From Gammaproteobacteria bacterium (GTDB lineage Bacteria > Pseudomonadota > Gammaproteobacteria > Steroidobacterales > Steroidobacteraceae): a stretch of DNA of 52,437 nt. A program made the translations under genes and the position numbers. Every line of letters starts with the position of its first letter. The stretch's first letter is position 1. The notes under the pieces were generated by a model, which saw only the letters and a program-made list of their open reading frames with translations, was not told where the DNA came from and did not search any database. Of this stretch, positions 28,573 through 35,650 are shown piece by piece. The stretch is taken from contig JASHSK010000071.1 of assembly GCA_030038755.1 (NCBI GenBank), forward strand, positions 1 through 52,437, in the 5' to 3' direction.

Positions 28573-29418
28573 ATGCACCTGAATGGCTGGACGCTCATTC
28601 TGCAGACGGTGAATTTCGCCGTGCTGGTCTGGCTGCTGCAACGCTTTCTGTATGCGCCGGTGCAGCGGCTGATCGGTGCCCGTCAGGATGAGATCCAGCG
28701 CCAGCAGACGCAGATCCAGGCACTCAAGGCCGAGGTCCAGACACGGGTGGCGAGCCTGGATGCGGCACGCTCGGCAATCGCGCAAGAGCGCGCGTCGGCG
28801 CTCAAGGCCGCGGATGTCGAGGCGCAACGCTCCGCCGGGCAGCGTCGCGCCCAGGCCGAGCAGCAGGCGCAGGCGCTGATGGCCGAGGGACGCGCGACGC
28901 TGGCGAGCGAGCGCGGCCGTGCGCTCGAACAGGCGCGACAGATGTCGCTCGATCTGGGCGCGGACGTGGCGCTGCGGCTGCTGGGAGAGCTGCCACAGCC
29001 GCTGCGGCAGGAGGCCTGGATCGAGCGCATCACGCAGCATCTGGCGGCGCTGAGCGCCGAGGAGCGCGCCGCACTCGCGCATCAGCTCGCGCAGGGCGCG
29101 CCGCTGCGGGTGATCACGGCGACGGCGCTGTCCGCGCAGATTGCCGCGCGCTGGCGTGAGCGCCTCGAGGGACTCCTCGGCGCCGGCACGCAGTTGAGTT
29201 TCGAGGTCGATGAGCGGCTGCTGGCCGGTGTCGAGCTGCGCTTCCCACAGGCGCGGTTGCAGTTCACCTGGCAGGGCGTGCTCGCGGCCCTGCGCGCGCA
29301 GCTGGATACCCGTGCTCAGCCGGATACCCATGCTCAGCCAGACACTCGCGCTCAGCCGGATACCCATGCTCAGCCAGACACCCGCGCTCAGCCGGATACC
29401 CATGCCCACGCTCAGTGA
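28573..29418 (+). CDS. atpF: N-type ATPase stator subunit b with delta-like C-terminus
   Basis: 281 residues, far longer than a usual b subunit (about 156). One N-terminal helix (TLILQTVNFAVLVWLLQRFL), a long Ala/Gln/Arg-rich coiled coil to about residue 130, then a globular part (VITATALSAQIAARWRERLE and FEVDERLLAGVELRF) that resembles the C-terminal domain of subunit delta. The operon has no separate delta gene, so this is a b-delta type stator, as in other N-ATPases. The last 40 residues are made of AQPDTH/AQPDTR units from an 18-bp repeat, and the gene overlaps atpA by 17 bases. Confidence 0.88.
   Translation: MHLNGWTLILQTVNFAVLVWLLQRFLYAPVQRLIGARQDEIQRQQTQIQALKAEVQTRVASLDAARSAIAQERASALKAADVEAQRSAGQRRAQAEQQAQALMAEGRATLASERGRALEQARQMSLDLGADVALRLLGELPQPLRQEAWIERITQHLAALSAEERAALAHQLAQGAPLRVITATALSAQIAARWRERLEGLLGAGTQLSFEVDERLLAGVELRFPQARLQFTWQGVLAALRAQLDTRAQPDTHAQPDTRAQPDTHAQPDTRAQPDTHAHAQ
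29296..29403. repeat. Six 18-bp tandem repeats at the atpF/atpA junction
   Basis: Units of GCTCAGCCGGATACCCAT alternate with GCTCAGCCAGACACTCGC-type units; the first copy is degenerate. In the atpF frame each gives AQPDT plus His or Arg. In the atpA frame the His-type units put ATG codons at 29330, 29366 and 29402, 36 bases apart and all in frame. Copy-number change would keep both frames. The last unit contains the assigned atpA start. Confidence 0.9.
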
Positions 29419-30943
29419 GGAGCTCGGTGCCTGGGAGGATCAGGTGCGGCCGCGGCTCTCGCAGCTGCGCGTGCAGCCGCAGCTCGAGCAGATCGGGCGC
29501 GTGCGTCAGGTGGGCGATGGCGTGGCGCTGGTCGAGGGGCTGCCGGGCACGCGGCTCGATGAGCTGCTGCTGTTCGACGGCGGCGTGCATGGCATGGCCG
29601 TGGACCTCGCCGAGGATCTCATCGGATGCGTGTTGCTGGGGGACGCATCGGCCGTCGCCGCCGGCAGTGAGGTGCGCGGCAGCGGTGCAGTGGCGCGCGT
29701 GCCGATCGGCGAGGCGCTGCTCGGTCGCGTGGTGGACGCGCTCGGTGCACCGCTCGACGACGGGCCGCCGATCGCCACCGAGTCGTTCGCGCCGATCGAA
29801 CAGCCGGCGCCGATGATCGTCGAGCGAGCGCTGGTGACGCGCCCGCTCGCCACGGGGCTCGTGGTCGTCGATGCGATGATTCCCCTGGGACGTGGGCAGC
29901 GCGAGCTGATCATCGGTGACCGCGGTACCGGCAAGACGGCGATCGCGCTGGATACCATCATCAACCAGCGCGGCAGCGACGTGATCTGCGTGTACGCGGC
30001 GGTCGGCCAGAAGACCGCGGCGGTCGCGCGCGTCATCGAGGCGGTACGCCAGCATGGGGCGCCGGAGCGCTGTCTGTTCGTCGTCGGAGAGGCGAGCGCC
30101 GCGCCGGGACTGCAGTGGCTGGCTCCCTATGCGGCCTGCAGCATGGCCGAGTACTTCATGTACCGCGGTCGCGACGTGCTGCTGGTGATCGACGATCTCA
30201 CCAAACATGCCGCCGTCTATCGGCAGCTGTCGCTGCTGCTGCGCCGCCCGCCGGGCCGTGAAGCCTATCCGGGTGACATCTTTTATATCCATTCGCGGCT
30301 GCTCGAGCGCGCGGCCCATCTGGCACCCGAGCGCGGCGGCGGCTCGCTGACCGCCTTGCCCATCGCGGAGACGCAGGAGGGCAACATCAGCGCCTACATC
30401 CCGACGAATCTCATCTCGATCACCGACGGTCAGATCTACCTGGATCCGCGTCTGTTTCACGCGGATCAGAAGCCGGCCGTCGACGTCGGTAAGAGCGTGT
30501 CGCGCGTGGGCGGCAAGACGCAGGCCGCGCCCTTGCAGGCGCTCGCCGAGAGTCTGCGGCTCGAGTACGCGCAGTTTCTGGAGCTCGAGGTGTTCACGCG
30601 CTTCGGTACCATGGTCGACGAGCGCACGCGCAAGGTTATCGAGCATGGCCGGCGCATTCGGGCCGTGCTCGGGCAACGCCAGTTCGAGCCGCAGTCCCTG
30701 GGTGTGCAGGTGGCCCTGTTGCACGCACTCGGCAGCGGCGTGCTCGACACGCTGCCGCTGGAGCGAATCGATGCTTTCCGGGACGGACTCGAGGCCTGGC
30801 TGCGCGAGCACGACCCGGCGGTGCTGCTGCTGAACGATGCGGCTGTGGCGCTGGACGCCGCGGCGCTGGCGGCGCTGGGCGCGGCACTGCAGGGGCTCGC
30901 CGCGAGTCTCGCCGGCCCGGCGCCGAACCCGCAGGTCTCATGA
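29402..30943 (+). CDS. atpA: N-type ATPase alpha subunit
   Basis: 513 residues from ATG 29402 (MPTLSEELGAWEDQVRPRL). It has the beta-barrel segment IGRVRQVGDGVALVEGLPG, the nucleotide-binding loop GDRGTGKTAIALDTIINQRG, ERCLFVVGEASAAPGLQWL, and ISITDGQIYLDPRLF, typical of alpha. The start lies in the last copy of an 18-bp repeat, and two further in-frame ATGs upstream at 29330 and 29366 would add 24 or 12 residues; no strong ribosome site distinguishes them. The 17-base overlap with atpF suggests translational coupling. Confidence 0.92.
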   Translation: MPTLSEELGAWEDQVRPRLSQLRVQPQLEQIGRVRQVGDGVALVEGLPGTRLDELLLFDGGVHGMAVDLAEDLIGCVLLGDASAVAAGSEVRGSGAVARVPIGEALLGRVVDALGAPLDDGPPIATESFAPIEQPAPMIVERALVTRPLATGLVVVDAMIPLGRGQRELIIGDRGTGKTAIALDTIINQRGSDVICVYAAVGQKTAAVARVIEAVRQHGAPERCLFVVGEASAAPGLQWLAPYAACSMAEYFMYRGRDVLLVIDDLTKHAAVYRQLSLLLRRPPGREAYPGDIFYIHSRLLERAAHLAPERGGGSLTALPIAETQEGNISAYIPTNLISITDGQIYLDPRLFHADQKPAVDVGKSVSRVGGKTQAAPLQALAESLRLEYAQFLELEVFTRFGTMVDERTRKVIEHGRRIRAVLGQRQFEPQSLGVQVALLHALGSGVLDTLPLERIDAFRDGLEAWLREHDPAVLLLNDAAVALDAAALAALGAALQGLAASLAGPAPNPQVS

Positions 30944-31848
30944 CGCAGCTGTCCGACATCCGGCTGCGCATCGCCAGCCTGCAGGAGCTGACGGACGTGG
31001 TGGGCGCGATGCGCGCGCTGGCGGGGATGCGTTTGCAGGAGGCGCAGCAGGCTCTGCCCGGCATCCGCCGCTATGCGCACAGCGTCGCCGGCGCGCTCGG
31101 CGCGGCCCTGCCGCTGTTGCCCGACGACGACGCCCCGCCCGCCGGCGCACGAGCCTCGCGCGCCACCCGCGCCGTGATCCTGTGCACGGCGGAGCACGGG
31201 TTCGTGGGAGGCTACAACGAGCGGCTTCTCGAGGCTGCGCAGGCGCTGTCGAGGCCGCCGCGGCCGACGTCGCAGGACCGCTTCTATGTGCTCGGCAGCC
31301 GCGGAGCGGCACTCGCGCTCGAGCGCGGCTGGCGGCTGGCGTGGCATCAAGCGGCGGCCACGCGTCTGGACGGCACGCCGGGCAGCGTCGGACAGCTGAC
31401 AACGGAGCTCTACGCGAGCCTCGCTCGCGGGGACATTGGTCGCATCGACTGTCTGTTCGCCCGTCACCGGCAGGGCGGTGCTTCACGCGTGGAGTGCAGC
31501 ACGCTGTTGCCGCTGGATACCGCGGCTCTGGCCGCTGCCGCGGGCCCGGTCACGGTTCAGCAGCCGCTGCATCACCTGACTCCGCGGGAGCTGCTCGAGG
31601 GCCTCGCCGCGGAGTACCTGTTCGCGCGGCTGACGGAGGCGGCCGTCGAGTCGCTGGCGAGCGAGAATGCCGCGCGCCTGGAGGCGATGGAATCGGCGCG
31701 CGACAATGTTTCACGCAAGGTCGATGAGCTGCGGCGCGCCGCGCAGCAGGCGCGGCAGGAGGAGATCACCGCGGAGCTGCTGGATCTGATCGTCGGGGCC
31801 GAGGCGCTGTCCGGCGGGTCCTACGGAGCACCGGCTCGGGCGATATGA
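30940..31848 (+). CDS. atpG: N-type ATPase gamma subunit
   Basis: 302 residues, ATG overlapping the atpA stop (ATGA). Gamma features: N-terminal helix DIRLRIASLQELTDVVGAMR, central Rossmann-like part (ILCTAEHGFVGGYNERLLEA), and C-terminal helix SARDNVSRKVDELRRAAQQA, which with the N-helix forms the rotating shaft. The sequence is more divergent than standard gamma, as usual in N-ATPases. It ends the atpDCQRBEFAG set; the 3' end overlaps a convergent gene by 28 bases. Confidence 0.9.
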   Translation: MTQLSDIRLRIASLQELTDVVGAMRALAGMRLQEAQQALPGIRRYAHSVAGALGAALPLLPDDDAPPAGARASRATRAVILCTAEHGFVGGYNERLLEAAQALSRPPRPTSQDRFYVLGSRGAALALERGWRLAWHQAAATRLDGTPGSVGQLTTELYASLARGDIGRIDCLFARHRQGGASRVECSTLLPLDTAALAAAAGPVTVQQPLHHLTPRELLEGLAAEYLFARLTEAAVESLASENAARLEAMESARDNVSRKVDELRRAAQQARQEEITAELLDLIVGAEALSGGSYGAPARAI

Positions 31849-32138
31849 GTCTTCGTGTGCAGTGCCTTCTGCAGCTCCGCGACGTCGACGATCGGGTGCG
31901 TCGTGATGTCGACGGTACCGCGCGACCCCACGTCCAGCGCCAGATGAGCCACGGTCACTGTGTCGCTCGCCTCGATGATGGTGAGAAAGTCCGGATTGCC
32001 GAGCAGGGCGTACTGCGCCAGAACCTTGCAGCCGAGCTTTTCAATCTCCTTGTTCACGTCGTTGATCCGCTCGGGGTTGTGATGCAACGACTGCCGTCCT
32101 TCGGTCGTCAGTGTGCTGAAGAGCGCGAACTTGGCCAT
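31821..32138 (-). CDS. GYD domain protein
   Basis: 105 residues from ATG 32138, which has a perfect GGAGGT ribosome site 6 bases upstream. It matches the GYD family: MAKFALFSTLTTEGRQSLHH, EIEKLGCKVLAQYALLGNPD, FLTIIEASD and GSRGTVDITTHPIVDV. GYD proteins are small, ferredoxin-like, trimeric, function unknown. It is transcribed toward atpG with overlapping 3' ends. The sequence upstream, CAATGAGTATTTGCACC near 32208, loosely resembles the CAATGCGTA elements found later. Confidence 0.88.
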   Translation of the reverse strand: MAKFALFSTLTTEGRQSLHHNPERINDVNKEIEKLGCKVLAQYALLGNPDFLTIIEASDTVTVAHLALDVGSRGTVDITTHPIVDVAELQKALHTKTHIARAGAP

Positions 32139-32341
32139 TGGGCACCTCCGGTGTGGCGAATGCGCACGACTGTCATGACACTGTAGCGCCGGATCCGCGC
32201 GCTGCAATGAGTATTTGCACCTATCATGAGCGGCCGCGGGATGCATACGTGCTGGTATCCGGGATGGCTGTATTGCGCCGGTAGTCCGTCGTGCGGATCG
32301 GTGCGATACTCTGAAAAATATACAGGGATGCCACACTGATC

Positions 32342-34324
32342 ATGCGCTCCATGTCCGGCGAACTGGCTCGCAGCGTGCTGGAGGCGGCACCGGACGCCAC
32401 GCTGATCATTGACGAGACCGGCGCGATTTGCTTCTCGAATCGCCAAACCAGGGCGATGTTCGGGTATGGCGATGACATCATCGGGATGAACGTCGAACAG
32501 CTGTTGCCGGCGCGCTTCCGGGCGCGTCATGTCGGTCACCGCCAGGGCTTCTTTCGGAGCGGGCGTGTACGCCCCATGGGGCTTGGCCTCGATCTGTTCG
32601 CGCTGCGCAGCGACGGCACGGAGTTTCCGGTCGAAATCAGCCTGAGTCCGCTGCAGGACGATGGCCAGATGCTGGTCGCCGCCTCGATCCGGGACGCGAC
32701 CGAACGCAAGCGCGTCGAGACCGAGCTGCGCTATCTGCAATCGATTGCAGACGCGGCGCTGTCGAGCCAGAGCACCGAGACGCTGATCGGCGAGGTGCTC
32801 GCTCGCGTGCGGGCCGCGCTGCGTAGCGACACCACCACCATTCTGCTCGTCGATCCAGAAGGCCGGTACCTGTTGCCTCTCGCATCGGACGGCTTGGGGG
32901 CTGAACTTGGCGGAGAGATCAAGGTCCCCATCGGACAAGGTGTGGCCGGACGAATCGCGCTGAGCGAGGGTCCCGTGATCTTCGAGGATCTGAGCGAGAT
33001 CGACGTCGTGAGTCCCGTCCTCCGCCGCGTCCGATCGCTGATCGGCATGGCCCTGAGGAGCAACGGGCATTTGGTCGGAGTCATACACGCCGGTTCCTCA
33101 TCCCCCCGCAGATTCACCGAGGACGAGGCCCGCCTGCTGTCGCTGGCTGCCGAACGCATCGGCCTGGCGATCGAGCGCGCACGCCTGCAGGAGAGCGAGC
33201 AGGCGGCGCGGCGAGCCGCCGAGGCGGCCAACCGCCAGAAAAGCTCCTTTCTTTCGACCGCGAGCCACGATCTGAGGCAGCCGCTGCAGACATTGAGTCT
33301 CCTGAATGGAGCTCTGAGCCGGCTGATCGGGGAGGGGGAGGCCGCGCAGGCTCTCAGGGGTCAGGAGGCGGCGATCGACGCGATGTCGCGGTTGCTGAAT
33401 GCGCTGCTGGACATCAGCAAGCTCGAATCCGGCGCCATCCGGCCTGATCCCAGCGACTTCACCGTCAGCGAGATCTTTGAGGAACTGCGGCGCGAGTTTT
33501 CCAGTCTCGCCCAGAACAAGGGCCTGGATCTCAGGGTGACGGCCGACCGGGAATCCGTGCACAGCGACCGCTCTCTCGTCGGGCAGATTCTGCGCAACCT
33601 CCTCTCCAACGCGATCAAGTACACGCGCTCCGGGTGGGTAACGTTGCGCGCTCTGCAGGCGCCGTCCTTCGTGCGCCTGGAGGTGCTGGATACGGGCATC
33701 GGCATAGCCGCCGATCAGCTGCAGTATATCTATGACGAGTTCTATCAGGTGGGAGTACCGATCAATTCCACGCGCGATGGCTACGGGCTTGGATTGAGTA
33801 TCGTGCGCCGGCTGGTGACGCTGCTCGGCGCGACATTGGAGGTGCAATCAGAGCCTGGCAAGGGGTCGGTCTTCGCACTGACGTTGCCGGTCGGCAGTGC
33901 GATCGCGCATCAACGTCGCGCCACCTCGAAGCCGGACGAACCCGCGGAGCGGGCACCGGTGCGAGTGCTGCTGGTGGAGGACGACCATGCGGTGCGCAAC
34001 GCAATGAGCATGCTGCTCAGGAGCGAGGGCTTCCAGGTCGTGGCGGCGGTGTCCATGGATGACGCATTACAACGGGTAGCCGCCCAGCCACGGATAGATC
34101 TGCTGGTGACCGACTATCACCTTCAGGACGGCAAGACCGGCGCGGACGTCATTGTCGCCGTTCGGGCAGCGCTGGGTTGCCAGCTCAGGGCGGTGCTGAT
34201 CACCGGGGATACGTCCTCGGCAGTCGCCGGGTTGACCCGTGATCACCTGATGCGCGTGGCCAGCAAGCCCGTCAACGCGGAGCAGTTGTTGGGCCTGCTC
34301 AGAGCCCTGCTCGCGACCGATTAG
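32342..34324 (+). CDS. Hybrid sensor histidine kinase, PAS-GAF-HisKA-HATPase-REC
   Basis: 660 residues, cytoplasmic, no membrane helix. Residues about 8-125 form a PAS domain (VLEAAPDATLIIDETGAI), 140-285 a GAF domain (VPIGQGVAGRIALSEG), then HisKA with phospho-His309 in TASHDLRQPLQTL, HATPase boxes NLLSNAIKYT, DTGIGIA and GYGLGLSIV, and a C-terminal receiver with Asp591 in VTDYHLQDG and the conserved Lys in ASKPVN. No output regulator is adjacent, so the phosphate may pass to a distant partner. The signal is unknown; a small ligand or redox state is possible. GTG or ATG 32351 is an alternative start. Confidence 0.92.
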   Translation: MRSMSGELARSVLEAAPDATLIIDETGAICFSNRQTRAMFGYGDDIIGMNVEQLLPARFRARHVGHRQGFFRSGRVRPMGLGLDLFALRSDGTEFPVEISLSPLQDDGQMLVAASIRDATERKRVETELRYLQSIADAALSSQSTETLIGEVLARVRAALRSDTTTILLVDPEGRYLLPLASDGLGAELGGEIKVPIGQGVAGRIALSEGPVIFEDLSEIDVVSPVLRRVRSLIGMALRSNGHLVGVIHAGSSSPRRFTEDEARLLSLAAERIGLAIERARLQESEQAARRAAEAANRQKSSFLSTASHDLRQPLQTLSLLNGALSRLIGEGEAAQALRGQEAAIDAMSRLLNALLDISKLESGAIRPDPSDFTVSEIFEELRREFSSLAQNKGLDLRVTADRESVHSDRSLVGQILRNLLSNAIKYTRSGWVTLRALQAPSFVRLEVLDTGIGIAADQLQYIYDEFYQVGVPINSTRDGYGLGLSIVRRLVTLLGATLEVQSEPGKGSVFALTLPVGSAIAHQRRATSKPDEPAERAPVRVLLVEDDHAVRNAMSMLLRSEGFQVVAAVSMDDALQRVAAQPRIDLLVTDYHLQDGKTGADVIVAVRAALGCQLRAVLITGDTSSAVAGLTRDHLMRVASKPVNAEQLLGLLRALLATD

Positions 34325-34405
34325 CGCGCCATCCGGGCGACGCTGCGCGCCAGGTCGCTTTTACCGCCCGGACCGATATGTAAAGTTTGCGGCGCCGACG
34401 AGCGC

Positions 34406-34424
34406 TTACGTGGAAACCCGTATG
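34406..34424. promoter_or_regulatory. Possible FixJ-like element
   Basis: TTACGTGGAAACCCGTATG has the form YTAsGTrG-www-CC seen at 23688 (CTAGGTAGTTTCCGCTACC). It lies 52 bases before the small frame at 34458 and 378 before the DUF6515 gene. By-eye similarity only. Confidence 0.28.
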
Positions 34425-34457
34425 CGGCAGCGTCTGTCCGGCATGTAGCATTGCCTG

Positions 34458-34649
34458 ATGCATCAGGACGACGGCTATGAGCGGCACTCGATCGATGGAC
34501 TGCTGACCGCCGCGGAATATGGCGAGCCCACTGCGCTCGGCGCATTGAAGGACTTCCTTCGACTGCGGACGGCCGGCCGCAGCGTGGTAGTCGAGCGCAG
34601 CCCACAGTACGGATGGCGCGTCCGGGATCCCCTGTCAGCCGACGAGTAG
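34458..34649 (+). CDS. Small hypothetical protein, uncertain
   Basis: A 63-codon frame (MHQDDGYERHSIDGLLTAAE, later GRSVVVERSPQYGWRVRDP) with charged, soluble composition and no known domain. It has no ribosome site but is in otherwise empty DNA with a possible regulatory element just upstream. It could be real or chance in GC-rich DNA. Confidence 0.35.
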   Translation: MHQDDGYERHSIDGLLTAAEYGEPTALGALKDFLRLRTAGRSVVVERSPQYGWRVRDPLSADE

Positions 34650-34783
34650 GATAGCTGAGCGCTCTTAGCGATCCGGATCTCCAACAACTGGTTTGAATGC
34701 GACCATACCGGAAAGCGCGTATGGGCAAGGCCTATGACCCTGGTCCACGCTAGCACTGCAGGACAGGCAAAGGGAGACAGACC

Positions 34784-35626
34784 TTGAACGTAACCGCTGA
34801 GGTGAATGCGATTATCCGAGAACCCTGGACTGCTTCCGCAGCGCGCGCAGCGCGGCAGCTGTGCGCCCTCACGGGCCTGTTGGTATTCGGGCTGCTGGCG
34901 GGCGCTGCCGGCGCGGCGCAGCCTGGCGGCGGACACGGGGGAGGTATCCATGCAGGCGGCGGAGGGGTACACGCAGGCGGCGCATCCGCCGGCGCACCCG
35001 CACGTGGTGCCGTCGGCCCTGGACGCGCTGTCGGCCCTGGCCGCGCCGTCGGCCACGGCGAGGTATTCGATGACCGCTATCACCACGGGTATTTTTATCC
35101 ACCGCGGGGCGCCGCGGTGCGCACCCTGCCGCAGGGTTACCGCCCGTTCGACTATCACGGGCGGCACTATTATTTTTATGGCGGCGTCTGGTACACGCTC
35201 GGCCCGCTCGGTTTCGAGGTGATCAGTCCGCCGGTGGGACTGTTCCTGACGGTGCTGCCTCCGTATTACACCACGCTCTGGTTCGATGGCGTCCCTTATT
35301 ACTATGCCGACGACACCTATTATCAATGGGACTCCGATATGAATGGCTACGTCGTGGTGTCTCCGCCCGCGGATGCGCAGCCGGGCAGCGCACCGGCGAA
35401 TGTGAATCAGCCTTCGGAGGATCTGTTCATCTATCCCGAGAACGGCCAGAGCGCCGAGCAGCAGGCGGCCGACCGTTACGAGTGCCGCATGTGGGCGCAG
35501 GGGCAGACCGGATTCGATCCGACACATCCCCCGGCGCTTCCCGCCGATCAGCTCGCGGACAAGACCGTGCAGTACGATCGTGCGATGAGCGCGTGCCTGA
35601 AGGCGCGCGGTTACAGCGTCGACTAG
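34784..35626 (+). CDS. DUF6515 secreted or surface protein
   Basis: 280 residues from TTG 34784, which has a good AAGGGAG site 8 bases upstream. A hydrophobic segment (LTGLLVFGLLAGAAGAAQ) works as a signal peptide, followed by a Gly/His-rich low-complexity region (GGGHGGGIHAGGGGVHAGG) and Ala/Gly/Arg repeats, then Tyr-rich FYPPRGAAVRTLPQGYRPFD, YYFYGGVWYTLG, YYYADDTYYQWD, the DUF6515 pattern. The C-terminus has two Cys in ECRMWAQGQTGFDP and SACLKARGYSVD. Probably periplasmic or outer-membrane associated; role unknown. Confidence 0.8.
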   Translation: MNVTAEVNAIIREPWTASAARAARQLCALTGLLVFGLLAGAAGAAQPGGGHGGGIHAGGGGVHAGGASAGAPARGAVGPGRAVGPGRAVGHGEVFDDRYHHGYFYPPRGAAVRTLPQGYRPFDYHGRHYYFYGGVWYTLGPLGFEVISPPVGLFLTVLPPYYTTLWFDGVPYYYADDTYYQWDSDMNGYVVVSPPADAQPGSAPANVNQPSEDLFIYPENGQSAEQQAADRYECRMWAQGQTGFDPTHPPALPADQLADKTVQYDRAMSACLKARGYSVD

Positions 35627-35650
35627 CGTTGAGGGACCCTGGAAAGGACC

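Larger units (their letters stand above)
34325..34783. other. 459-bp gap between hybrid kinase and DUF6515 gene
   Basis: Holds a doubtful 63-codon frame (34458-34649), a FixJ-like element near 34406, and the ribosome site of the next gene. A weak stem GCTGAG/CTTAGC lies near 34657. I see no RNA gene, and no clear sigma70 promoter. Confidence 0.5.

Noticed and set aside
29296-29403. Possible CRISPR array
   Set aside because: Units of 18 bp without spacers, in a coding frame; simple tandem repeat.
34321-34728. Minus-strand 135-codon frame in the kinase/DUF6515 gap
   Set aside because: No ribosome site or domain, Arg/Ser-rich, typical of chance frames.
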